DNA from: Takifugu bimaculatus
Lineage: Eukaryota > Chordata > Actinopteri > Tetraodontiformes > Tetraodontidae
Assembly (NCBI GenBank): GCA_004026145.2
Contig: CP034979.1
Coordinates: 5,312,701-5,376,700, forward strand
Direction of reading: 5' to 3'
Length of the DNA: 64,000 bases
Shown here piece after piece: positions 12,866-24,425 of the stretch. The notes under the pieces are model-generated. The model searched no databases. It was not told where the DNA came from and was given only the letters and a program-made list of their open reading frames with translations. Both the position numbers and the translations under genes were made by a program. Position 1 is the first letter of the stretch. Every line of letters starts with the position of its first letter.

Positions 12866-12964
12866 TTACTGAGCCTGGCTGATGAGCTGAGCTCCTTTGG
12901 TCAGGGTGACGAGGAGGGGATAGTGGATGTTGTCGTCGTACACTTCCTTTCCTTGCCTTAGCAT
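12866..12964 (-). CDS. camkmt: camkmt exon 11 equivalent (last coding exon, stop)
   Basis: The coding part of the last exon is 32 codons plus TAA. It starts after the acceptor TGTTTCAG and contains EVYDDNIHYPLLVTLTK, the counterpart of human IYEENLHYPLLLILTK. The fish product continues with GAQLISQAQ, whereas the human protein as I recall it ends shortly after LTK (HG), so the C-terminus is about seven residues longer. The stop is at 12866-12868 on the minus strand. The exon continues leftward into the 3' UTR. Confidence 0.95.
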   Translation of the reverse strand: MLRQGKEVYDDNIHYPLLVTLTKGAQLISQAQ

Positions 12965-15616
12965 CTGAAACACACATGACAGAAGTCTATTCAATGCATC
13001 TAAACGGCTGTTCTGCAGACTCCTGACAAACAACTGATCAGTTTTATGAGTGAACGCTTCAGTCGCCTTTACAGGTACTTTAACATGACCTCCACCTGCT
13101 GGATGTCACATTGGGAGAGTCCATTAAGCTCAGCATTGATCTGGAAGAAGCAGTATTGGATAGAACAATCCAAGAAATCACTGAAAGTGGTTACAGGTCC
13201 AAGGTTCAGCCCGTTATTATTTCAAGGAAGTGTGGACACATCTGTGTCGCAGTTACCGTCAGGTGGGAACCCACACAGATGCAGGAATCTTTACTGCATA
13301 GCTGAAAAGGTTTTTACCAGTCAGATAGGTGACCAGTCCAGGTCCAGAGCGCTCCGGGCAGGGCGTTCATGTCATGGCCATTCGGTGACCTTTTAAGCAG
13401 ACTTAGCACTTTTGGCATACACCAGATAATCGGCTGGCTCCGAGTCTGGCCAAGTTCATGGGTTAGTGAGAAACTGTGACTGTATGTTGGAGAACTTCAT
13501 GTCTACACCACCCTGCTCTTCTTCCTCCCCTTTTATACTAAATTTGATGAAACTACTTCGGGTTCCTCCCACTATTCCCCAGTTTCCTTCATGTGTGTTA
13601 TCTTCCTGTAGCCACTGCTTCTGGAAGGAGTCTGTGGTAAACCTGGGACCACCAGAGAGAGACACAGAGGGGGAGAGAGAGGTGGAAAGAGAGGGGGGGG
13701 CCCAGGGGGTAGTTGGTTGGGTGTGGAGGGGCAGCTGTCTGCCCCGCTGTGCTAAGCCTGCTGCAGGGACCACAGCCAGCATTCACATTCAAATGCTGCC
13801 AGGCGGAAGGAGCAAGGAAGTGATAGACGGAGGGAGGGAGAGAGAGGGATGGAGAGAGAGGGATGGAGGGGGCCTTAACACGGTGAGGGCTGAGAGCTCG
13901 CAGAGGTGAAAAGTTTAACAAGCAAAGCTGTTCCTCCTGATCGTAGGCTGCCTAATCAGCTTCATGGGTGGCTGGCTAAATCGGCTCTCAACCCGACATC
14001 CCCCAGCTCCCACCTCGTCCTCGCTGCCCCAAAGTCTTCTCTGTTTTCGGCTTTAAGGTGCAAGTTGTTTATTTTAGGTACTTCCTTGTCTCTACCTGTC
14101 CACCCCTGCTCCTACAGCCTGGAGAAATGGCCGACAGGGGTAAGAGAGAGAAGAGCGGGTTCTGAGAAGAGGGATGAAGTGGACGCTCGGGTCTCCCTCA
14201 GCAGGATTAGGAAACAGAGAATGAGCGACTGGTTGGATGGAGAGACGAGTAGAGGAAGGGATAGAGGGACAGGCTTGAATAAACAGAGAAGTGGTTGGTG
14301 GTGTAGGAAATAGGAAGATAGTAGGGAGAGGGAGGAGGGTTAAGGAAGAGATGTTGGAGAAAGGGGGAGGCAGCTGGGGGGGGGTGGGGGGGGGGTAAAG
14401 GAGCAACCCTGAGAGGAGGAGGAGGGAAGAGTGTGAGTGCATGGACACATTGGGGATACTATGTATGCATGTGAAAGAGACGCTGGATAGACACATGTAC
14501 ACACATGCTGCTGATGTGTGTGTGCACGTGTGTGTGTGTGAGAGAGAGAGAGTGTGAGTGAGAAATTAAAATTCATGACTCTCTCTTCACAACCATTTGA
14601 GTAACAAGATTAAGATGGCGGGTTAGAAAATAGCGCTGGCATTATCAGGCTGCTTGCAGTCCCTCCAGCTGCTTGCTTCTCTACTCCACAACAGTGGGGA
14701 TAAGAGGATAACGCGCAAGCCCTGTCTGCCCGTCCCAGCACACGACACACACACACACACACGTACACACACAGGGCCTGCAGAAAAGCTGCCTCTTGTG
14801 TGTTTGCATCAGAAGGCAAAAGTGTGCAACTGTTTGGTAAACTGCAGAGAAGCGAGGTGGGGGTCTAGAGATGGTTTCTAAAGAATCAGTAAAAACACTC
14901 TCGCTTCTTCCAGTCTCTATCACCCCACACACACACACACACACTTAAAGCGGGCAATATATTCCAAACAAAATAAAAAATCTGACGTGTTGACTCTGGC
15001 GCCGGGATGCCAGAATAGACGCAAACAAACAGGGTTATGTTGATTTAATAGCATTCGTGCCAGCTGGAGAAAACAGAGATTTGTGGGAGCATGAGAACTT
15101 AACAGGAGCCTTAATCACACACATGGAAAGCCCAAATGAGCCCACAAAATGAATATATATATACATTTTAAAGTGTTTTCCTGCAATTATATGACCTGAA
15201 ATGTGTGCACATTCTTAAAGCAAGATTATCCAACAAGCACATTTAAAAAGTGACACAAAAAAGTGACAGTTGTGATTTGAAAGCCTGTTAGTACATGTAC
15301 AGTATCGCCCCTTTACCAAAGAAATTTGTGAAACTTTAGATAAAACAATCAATCAAACATGCCCAAATTCAAATTAAATTCATACTAATATTAATATATT
15401 AGAAATAAATAATAAAATAACTATTCTGAATCTGACTCAGAATCATTGCACATTTTCTGGCAGTTATTTCATTACTTCAAGAGGCAACATTTTCAGCGAC
15501 TTCCCTGATTTGTGTCTCTCCTTGCGTTCTGATCCACCCACTGTACAGCCAAAGAAAAATAATCTCTAGTGCAAATGAGTAGCAGCTGCTCATTTAGATG
15601 TATGTCTGACCATTCT

Positions 15617-15679
15617 TCTCTCTCTCCCTCTCTCTCACACACACACACAGACACACACACACACACACATACACACACA
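15617..15679. repeat. (TC)n-(CA)n microsatellite
   Basis: A short TC tract is followed by CA units with single interruptions. Confidence 0.95.
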
Positions 15680-15951
15680 AAACAGCTCTATCACAATCCC
15701 ACACAGACCAGGCATCACTCAGACACCACGTTGGCCAGACATTACACACAAACACACACCCCTGTGTGATGATATCAGAGTGAAACATGCATTACTGCCG
15801 TACATACATACACACGCGCGGACGATCACGCAGGGAATGTCCAGAGTGTTCATCAGAAGATAAGACGAAGAGACTTAATCACCTTCAGATGTGAGGGGAC
15901 ACTTCAGCCTTCAGCCCTCCTCCTATTCGCATGCATCCCCTGACCCCACTG

Positions 15952-16067
<116 letters not shown>

Positions 16068-17236
16068 AGTATGCATTTCCACAGAAACTGGTGGGACCCC
16101 CAGCATACTGAGGGAAGGAAGAAAGGAAATATAATTTGAGTGTGATTTTTTTCCTACCACCATTATCACTGTAAAGGTGCTGTTGTCAAGCTACTCTCAT
16201 CACTTAAATAGACCTGAGTGGCAATTTTCCCAAACAGCTGAGGTGCTTCCCATTAGGTTTATTCATACTCTGTATTATGAGGTGTTGTAGTCCTATCAAT
16301 TATCTCCACAGCCTTTCCAAATTGAGTTCTATTTATTTTAAATTTATGAGACTGTAGCATCCACCTTAATCTGACTGACATTAGTTTTTTTCTTCTTCTT
16401 TGCTGCTGTTGCTCCTACTTTTTCTCTGAGCTTTCCTGAACGCCACTCACAGTGGGCAAGGCTTGAAAATCCCATTTTACCTCATGTCCATGTAATAAAA
16501 CGTCTGAAAAGAGACTTGAATGTTAAATAAACATGTACGGTTTTAATACTTTTGGACCATAAACATAGACGATGCTGCAGAAGTCCAAGATATTGCAATG
16601 CCTGACCTGCTCAGCAGGAATCGGAACATTTATGCCAAGAATAGTGAGCCTGTCACAAAGCCAGATTGCGATATAGAATGTGCAAGGTGCTGTGATGTTA
16701 AGGAGAGCAGAAGTGACATTTTCCTTGCTGAGGTGCAGGCCAATTTAACAGGCACTTTAATGGCCAGTCAGTCCGATTGTTCCACTAGTGTAAGTGAACA
16801 TGTGTGCACCAATTTAGCCCATTCCTTGCTGTCCTGTTCTTTGGAACTGTGTGTGTAATGGAGTTAACAGCTGGACACCACTTTTTTCCCAACACTGCCT
16901 TCTTGTGATTTCCTGTCACTCCTTCTTCTCTTGTCAATGCTGTTTTTGCTCTCACCGTGATGCTTTAAGGCAGCTTGTTTTAGCTTTAGTGTGAGTTACG
17001 AGATGCCACAAAATGTCAAATCAGGTTGTCTTTATATAGATGACCATACAAGATATTCTGCATATTTAGGGTATATCAGCAGATTTACACCCACATAATC
17101 GACGCCCTCCTTATTCTCTTCTGTACTTGCAAACAGTTTAAAAACTAAATTAAACACTAAAAATTGTCCTCATTCATTTTCACATTTTTCTGTCGTTTTT
17201 GTTGAGTTGGGCTCATTCTCTGGGAGGGTTTCATAC

Positions 17237-17368
17237 CTTTAGGTGCACATCCATGACCTGAGCATCATACTGCTGCTGCTGAGCGACATCCAGTCCTGCC
17301 TGCTGGGCCAGCTGACAGAACAGGCTCAGGGTTCTGCCCCGCTGCGGGGCAAACACCAGCGCCATGCC
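17237..17368 (-). CDS. camkmt: camkmt exon 10 equivalent
   Basis: This 132-nt, 44-codon exon starts GMALVFAPQRGRTLSLFC and ends YDAQVMDVHLK. It aligns with human GKAMVFAPRRGNTLNQFC and the NYDEHISNFHSKL region: a late beta strand (VFAP) and a following helix. The acceptor is TATCCAG and the donor is AAAG|GTATGA; both ends are in phase 0. A run of four Gln codons (CAG x4) precedes YDAQ, where human has a different sequence. This is the largest visible camkmt exon. Confidence 0.95.
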
Positions 17369-17599
17369 CTGGATACAGTTATGAAAGATAATACACTTAT
17401 GGGTTTTTCACACATATTTTCCAACTATTTGCTCAATGAAACACAATTAATAAATTAATTATCTTAAATGCATGTATGAATTATAAATGGGGTTTTTTTA
17501 ATCCAAATTTTCCAATTGTACACTGCGTTGATCATATATTTCTGGATTAAATGGGACAAAGAGGGATGCCAACAGAACAGGAGAGAAAACAGCAGGATG

Positions 17600-17860
17600 A
17601 GTCCATTTCCAGATGATCCATCACTGATGGAACGCAGTCCCAAAAACCATCAAAAGCTAACAAACAGAATTCCCCCAGTATATCAGCTGATTAAAGGATA
17701 TAGGCCACCAGAGGGACCACCTTTGCCAGGAAAAAACAAATTAGTGCCATTAGATGGGAGAACTAATTGCTTTGTTAATTGCTTAATCAGCTTAGTGAAT
17801 TATTAAATATTTGGCAAAGCCTGTTGTTGCATCGGCATCTGATGGCCAACGCTCAGACTG
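17600..17860 (-). promoter_or_regulatory. Candidate intronic regulatory block
   Basis: Between camkmt exons 9 and 10, unique DNA with GAACTAATTGC, TTAATTGCTTAATC and GTGAATTATTAAAT in about 70 bp. The homotypic TAAT-core cluster suggests an enhancer in a bystander-gene intron; function is inference. Confidence 0.3.
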
Positions 17861-18524
17861 TATTAGCTCAGGATTTATCTCCGGTGGATTAAAGAAAGGG
17901 CGACATCCGTCGTAACACCCAGATGTACAGCAGTGGACAGACGTCACGTCTGCCGGTCCACCACGGCAGCTCAGGGACCTGCCATCCACACCCAGGTCAG
18001 CCACAACTGGGCAGCAACTGGGCAAACTATCGGCAATATAATCAATATTTCTGCCACATCCCACAAGAAATGATGAATATTTAATCCAACAAAGAGTTTT
18101 GTGTTGAGAGTTTAATTAAATATGATCAAGAAGGGTTATCTTCTGATAGTGATGTCTTTTCTGTTTTTGTACCCGTCGGGCTTCTGTACCCAATAAAAGC
18201 AGCCCTCTCCCCCAGATGAATAGAAACCTCAGCTCTATCTGTTCCATCCTTTCTGATTTTTTCCCCTCATTTACTTTGGCTGTCACAGCATGGGGTCTTA
18301 TCGAGGGGCCAAAAGGGAGAGGTTGGGCCGGCTTTATGATTAAGAGGCGGGGGGAGGAGGGGGTGGCAGAGATCAGAGCGTCACATTCAAGTTTTCAATA
18401 AACATTAAAGCATTACAAGATATTAATCAGACTATCAATGTGTACAGGGGTGAGGCCTAATTATGATCAAGAAGAGTAGGTGATGAATTAGGGGAGGGGG
18501 AGAAGCAGAGACCTACAGTAGACA

Positions 18525-18557
18525 TACACACACACACACACAGACACACACACACAC
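18525..18557. repeat. (CA)n next to camkmt exon 9 donor
   Basis: An imperfect CA tract lies on the plus strand, GU in the camkmt transcript, starting within the exon 9 splice donor context. Confidence 0.95.
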
Positions 18558-18561
18558 TTAC

Positions 18562-18625
18562 AGTGGGTTGTAGCAATCTCCTTATAGCATCAACCAGGCA
18601 GGCTCTGTACTGGTCGAGAAACAAA
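18562..18625 (-). CDS. camkmt: camkmt exon 9 equivalent
   Basis: This 64-nt exon encodes (C)[21 protein letters not shown], nearly the same as human [20 protein letters not shown]; it forms the helix after the ADC strand. The acceptor is CTCCCAG and the donor is CACT|GTAAGT. The intron begins directly with a GU-rich repeat (plus-strand CA tract 18525-18557), so the donor merges into the repeat. The exon ends on a codon boundary. Confidence 0.96.
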
Positions 18626-20691
18626 CTGGGAGGAAGACGGAGAGTCAGGTTAGAATAGATTCTTATGATGGCAGCTGCAGATAAAGCTGCCAGCTATTTA
18701 TTTTCTTTTGTTCACATAAATCAGGAAAAAGGGAAAAAACAATTTGCATGAGTAAGATGCTCCTCCTCTTTGTTTACAGTGTGGGTTTTCGCCTCGGCCT
18801 GTGATCGAAGGGAGAACTGAGAGGAATGCAGAACACCCTGAGGTACAGGGAACCACCACACGGTTCCCTCAAAGAAGGCAGAAGGTACAGTAATAAAATC
18901 TGTGTTTTGTTCCTGTTGCGGGAACCATTACGAGCCCATTTTGAGCATATGGATGCAGAAAAGTGCAGAAAACTTACTGGACTCAAGTTCACGTCCAAGT
19001 TAAGTTTGACTGAACACAGAAACAGAGACCAAAGAACCAAACTGGACCCGTTTAATCATTTCAAACAAAGAACAATTTTAGACCTGCTTCTAGCCCACAA
19101 GTGCAAAAAAAAATCTATTACGGTGTGTGCGCGCGCGTGTGTGTGTGTGTGTGTGTGTACCCATTTTCCCAGAGTAGAGTAATTTGACTAAAAAGCAACA
19201 ATAAACTGCAGGTTCAGCATAATCCCTCACATCCGTCCAACTGGCCTGTGTGGAGGCTGCAACTTTCCAATCACATCATCTGACCTTCAACGACAGACGT
19301 ACGTCACCAGTTCTCTCGGCGTACATGACTTTTTTCTCTCTTTTTCAGGAATAACAATAAAAAAGCAACATCTCTGTGACTGAAAACCAGGATGGGTGTA
19401 CGTATGTTTAAAGTTTATTGTTCTTCTAAGGTTAAACAGAGGTGCGAAGTTTATTTGACTTGAAAGGTGAGAGGGTTGCGATTGGTTTATTTTACCACAG
19501 ATATCAGTTCACAGGAAAAGTGAGTGGTAAAGCAAACAAGGAAGTGAGGTAGTTGGGTGGAGGTGACAGCTGTAACACAGGCAGACACAAACAGACTGGG
19601 AGCAGGGGAAGGACACAGTGTCAAGAAGAGGACAATAGGTCCTGATGTTAATGCCCAGATGACTTGGTGCCCATCGAGGAGAGGACGTATGGGTTCTGAA
19701 AAGCATCACTGACCCAACGCTAGTCTGCCCACTTCAGCTGTACCCACACAACACCAGCTTGGAGACGACAGCCAGACTGTGGGAAATCAACACTTATGGA
19801 CCCAACTGTAAACTCTGAGCAGTGACAAGTCTCCAGCAGCTCACGTCTTTTTATTAAAGGACAGCTGTGTCTCACGAGGTGGCGTTTTGGTTTATCAATC
19901 TCTACTGTCAGACACTCAGAGGAAAGTATTATTCAAAAGAATAAAAGCTTTAATGATGCATGGAAATGAGGTTTAAAAACAGACAAAAAAGTAAATGTAT
20001 TAGGAATACAAAACCACTATTTGCATAAAGTTAATCAATCTTTTTTTGTTTTAGTTTCTGGCTTCACCTCTCTGAACAAATTGCCTTGTGCATAATAAAT
20101 CACTTTCTTTGAGCCGCTGCGACCTGCTGCTGACAGCTGATTACACTATCTGCTGTAAAACCACAGTTTAATAATATCACTGTAATTATTTGGGTCACTT
20201 TAGGGTCACCTCTGGTACCCGGAGCATGTCAGAATTCCATTGTCTCACGCTGACGGCTCCCACCCACGACAAGGGACCAAACTGCAGTCAAAACTAACAG
20301 GAGGTCAAAGGGCACGGCAGAGGGTTGTGTGTGAGCTATATTTGTCTGCATACACATGTGTGTGAACATTAAGGATGTCAGGGGTGAGACCTTGGAAATG
20401 CATGACATTGTCTAAAGACCAGTGTTTATTTGTTTCCATTACTGGTGTCTGAAACCCACCACTCATTGCAAATTTTGTGCCACAGCCGTGCACTGAGTAG
20501 CAAGTTTAATCAGTTTTACTCCTGATTTTTGCCCCCACTGTTGAAAATGATGAGTAGCCAGTAAAATTCCAGATCAATCACAGTTTTCGCTTAGTGTCAA
20601 TCAATAGAGTTTTGATGGTCATGTTCATAGACTGTGGATATCCTGTTCAGAGCCATTTCAGCAGTGTGCATGCGTGAGTGCCCACATGTGA

Positions 20692-20693
<2 letters not shown>

Positions 20694-20777
<84 letters not shown>
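20694..20777. repeat. (GT)42 microsatellite
   Basis: An uninterrupted 84-bp GT tract within camkmt intron 8. Confidence 0.97.
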
Positions 20778-20778
<1 letters not shown>

Positions 20779-21834
20779 ACAAACAGGGTTTTATCTCAGC
20801 GCTCACACACGGGCAGATTTTGGAGAAAGCAGACATGCTAACCTCACAGCCAAAGCTCCTCTGCCACCTATGTGGCCACTTCAGGAATCCCCCGTCTCTC
20901 TAACAACCACACACACACACACACACACGTGCGCACAAACACACTCAGCTGCTGTCTGTCTGCTGTTTGTGACAGAACTGCAGATATATAAATGCGGGAG
21001 CTTCAGCCATCCTTAATTTTCCTCTTTCTCTCCTACAATCTCCGCTTTTTCTCCACAACTATTCAGTGATTCTGCTCTTGCAACCAGCCACCACCACTGT
21101 CATCACCTCAATCAAGATAATCTGACTTTCTCCAAACCCTCCATCCACAAGTTTCCACTCACAACGGCATCTTCTTATTACCTCCAGGCCCCCGTTTTTG
21201 TTCCAGCAACACATTTTCCCACAATTAACTCAAAAAGGAACTATTCACTAAAGTGAGCTGTTCTAGCACTCCCTGCTCTACATTTACTCCTCTGTTTTAA
21301 CCTGCAGATGTAATAAGACCCTCTGGAGGGAGCTGGAAATGACTCATCATTTTGTTATTTGCTGCTTTTACAACCATTTTCTTTCAACATCTTTAGAACC
21401 TAAATTTAGAACAAATTCTGTTAATTGGATAAAAAAACATACACTTTAAACCAAACAGCCATTTCAGAATACAATAAACGCAGCACTACTTTGAATCAAT
21501 CTCTTGCTATGACATTTAAGGCAGCAATACTCTGACATGTAATTTTGGACTGGCTCAGATTTTTCCCAGATGTGACATCACATAAGGAGGCATCTGAGGC
21601 ATCATAATGACAGTGGTGCAATTGATGAACTCAAGGAAGTAGTAAATGGCAGAAGACATATATTTTCCAGCACTTATTAACTATCAAATGTACAATGCTC
21701 TTTAGTTGTTCTGCTTATTATCAGCTCCGCAAGGACGGACAGGGTATAGCAAAAAGTTCATACATAATAGATGACTGATTTACAATCTCAGAATCCCGTC
21801 CTCACTCCTCCTCTCTGCCCTCCATCTTCTCAGC

Positions 21835-22050
21835 AGTGGGTCTGCTGCTAACAGTAAGAGCTATAATTAATCGGAATGGAAGCTGCGTTGTTGACCTTTT
21901 TGTAGGTGATCATCATCACGGCCAGCCTTTTAATCGGTCAGGCATCAATCCTCAACCGCCGTTGCCGCAATTATCGCGCAATCGCTTGCTGACGCACTGT
22001 ACATGCACACAAAAGATGGCAGATGTAACCAGAACGTCTCAACGCTGCAT
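21835..22050. promoter_or_regulatory. Candidate intronic regulatory block
   Basis: Unique DNA in camkmt intron 8 with GCTATAATTAATCGG, CTTTTAATCGGTCAGG and CAATTATCGCGCAATCG; two AATCGG repeats lie about 60 bp apart. It is CpG-bearing unlike its surroundings. Function is inferred. Confidence 0.3.
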
Positions 22051-23348
22051 TGGAGCGTGCAGCAAAACCTGAGATGGGAAAGAAGCTGCGCTCTAAAAGC
22101 TGTGCAGAATTGTACCCCCGCTCTGGGCTTCTGACAGTCAGACAAATACTGTACGTGCAGGTAGACTTTTCCACTGTAATATCCTCTATTAGCTGCCTGC
22201 TCTCTTTCTCTCTCTCTGCATGTTATACCTGACTATTACCTGAAATGACCATGACATTAAAATAACGATAACGGCATTTGCTAATGGTGCACTTAGCACG
22301 AGCGCACACCCCCATGCAGTTAAGTACACACATACACAAGATTTCTTTTTCATGTTTGTGCAGCTGGTAAATAGTCCAGTACTTTCGCTTCAATCCAAGT
22401 CGTGTTCTTGTTCACATCGTGTGTGCCAGTCAAAGTAACTGTCAGCGTCTGTGCTGAAGTGCACAGGTATTTAAATAGATGCAAACGAACATTTCCAAAA
22501 AAAGAAGGGTGCGTGTAATGAAGTACAAGCAGTTGTGTCGCTGTAAGTTGCCAATCGTTTAGACATTTTCAATCTTTGAAAATGAATTTAAATGAAAGTA
22601 TGTTCCATTCTGTTACAGCACTTTCAAGAAAACAGGTGCTTTTGTCACTTACCACAATGATATCCAGCCAACCCAAAAGAGTTTTATCACATTTTTCTTT
22701 TCCCTGGTAGAATTTTCAGATGTTTACATGACAGGATCAAGGACACAATCATTGCAATAAGCAAGATATGTTCACATTTTACCAACAATCATTACTCTGT
22801 TTGTGTATGTCTGTGAAAACTAGTCAAGGTCACACAGTTGATCAGAAAGAAAAGAAAGCAAATGAATAGAAGGTGGAGCAGTGACGCGTTACAGCTCCTT
22901 TCCTCTTGCAGGATGCACAGAAACATTCCTGAGGCCTTTTACCTCCTGCCGCACAAATACAGCAAATGTAATCCTTGAGTGACCACAAGATCTACATTTC
23001 AATGAGTACTGGGCTAATTGTCATGTTTATGTTCTCTATCTCTCCATCTCCATCTCTGCTCCTCCCTCGCGTCTTCCTTTATCTTACTGTCTCTCTCCTT
23101 GTCAAGGCGCAATTATTTGCAATTTGCCTAAGTCATCCATTTGACGGGACACCAAGCATGAAAACGGGGCAATTTGGTGTAAAATGGAGGCAGGCAAGGG
23201 TCTAAGCATATGCAAGCGTGTGTGGAGAAAGCTGAGAAAGGTCCAGCTGCTGGTGGGGGGGCCAGGCAGGAACCATCAAGACATAAAAGTGAAAATTAAA
23301 GTCGTGAACATGCACGCGCTGTCTGCATGTTTGTGTGTGCGTACCTAC

Positions 23349-23423
23349 CAGTCTGCACACAAGATGGTGTTAAAGTGACCCTCCAGTGCCGAAACGTCTG
23401 ACTCGCAGTCCCACCTCACGACC
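23349..23423 (-). CDS. camkmt: camkmt exon 8 equivalent
   Basis: This 75-nt exon encodes VVRWDCESDVSALEGHFNTILCAD plus TG of the next Cys. It matches human [25 protein letters not shown], including the RWD, LEGHF and CAD signatures around beta strand 4. The acceptor is CCTGCAG and the donor is ACTG|GTAGGT. The split Cys codon is completed by the first T of exon 9, giving ILCADCLFLDQY across the junction. Confidence 0.95.
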
Positions 23424-24358
23424 CTGCAGGAACACATCAAAAATGACCCGTGCAGACATGCAGGACAGACATACAGGAGCCAATTTGTGATGTTACAGGA
23501 ATATAAATAAAATTCTTTTTTTCCCGAGCAATTATCTTCATTTTGATTTGATAACGAGTGACACTGTTGCTTTTTTCGTCCCTTTTCCTACAGATGCATT
23601 CGTGTCCATCCTAACTGTTCATCTCTAAAGACGCTGGATTCTGCTGACTCGTTAAAGTGGTTTTCATCTCCGGAGGTAATTTTGTGGTTAAATTGTGTTG
23701 AGCTGATGCCACATCTATTTTTTCAGCTCCCTCTCTCATGGGCTGTTAGGCAGAGAGGGATTATTAATTAGGCATTATTAACAGTCAGTAAACAAACATT
23801 AGGCCCTGCTAGAAACACAATCCCCGTGCCCAGCAGGGGGTCGTAACATACGCATACACATGCGTATGCCCAATCATATGACAAGCCCCTCCCTCTCCCT
23901 CCTGTGGTCCAATCAAATTGTGGCCTTTGCCCTCTCTTGCCAGGCAGTGATGACAGCGAGCATAATCTGAAAAGAAAACAATCTAAGTAATTCAGCCTAA
24001 TTACACGTTTACTTTTTCACTCCATCTTCCACTCATGTAAATATGAGGAAAGTGAAAGCTTGAAGCGGGAAAGGATATTTTTCTGTTGTTGTTATGTCTT
24101 TTTTGGGTTATGAAGTCTTCATGCGTGTGTGAGTGCGTGCCTGTGTATAAATATCTTCCTTGAGTTACTCAAATACAGACAAAAGAAAAGACATGAAGTC
24201 TGTGCATATAAACACATTAAAAAAAACCTTCTTTGTAACTAATGAATCTCTGGCTGATATTGTGTCACACTTGGCTAAGTGATGTGTGCTTGTCTTCTAC
24301 TTGATTTCAGTGGTAAAATGCACAGGAGGCAAAGCTTAATCTATATCTCAAGTCTTAC
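23424..24358 (-). other. camkmt: camkmt intron 7
   Basis: This 0.9-kb intron includes the AT-core block 23720-23840 and a 9-bp-arm hairpin at 23847-23868 (CATACGCAT / ATGCGTATG). No coding evidence was found. Confidence 0.8.
23720..23840. promoter_or_regulatory. Candidate intronic regulatory block
   Basis: Contains GGATTATTAATTAGGC and CATTATTAACAG followed by GTAAACAAAC, a forkhead-type motif. It lies about 300 bp downstream of camkmt exon 8 in the transcript sense. Function is inferred. Confidence 0.3.
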
Positions 24359-24425
24359 CTGGCAGATACACGAGTTGACCCAAACTTCCCGGCTTGCTCG
24401 TTTCTCTCAACCAACTCTCGAACAT
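24359..24425 (-). CDS. camkmt: camkmt exon 7 equivalent
   Basis: This 67-nt exon encodes (N)VRELVERNEQAGKFGSTRVSA(R), aligned with human [22 protein letters not shown]: a helix followed by a loop in the methyltransferase core. The acceptor is ATGTCAG and the donor is CCAG|GTAAGA. It begins with the last two bases of Asn and ends with the first two of Arg, so it fits both neighbours exactly. The helix is less conserved than exons 5 and 6, but position, length and phase are as expected. Confidence 0.92.

Larger units (their letters stand above)
17369..18561 (-). other. camkmt: camkmt intron 9
   Basis: This 1.2-kb intron contains the AT-core block at 17600-17860 (listed separately) and ends, on its 5' side, in the GU-rich tract 18525-18557 next to the donor of exon 9. 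No coding evidence was found. Confidence 0.8.
18626..23348 (-). other. camkmt: camkmt intron 8
   Basis: This 4.7-kb intron holds TG repeats at 19123-19158 and 20694-20777, a CA tract at 20908-20928, and a unique AT-core block at 21835-22050. No nested exon or RNA gene was recognised. Confidence 0.75.
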
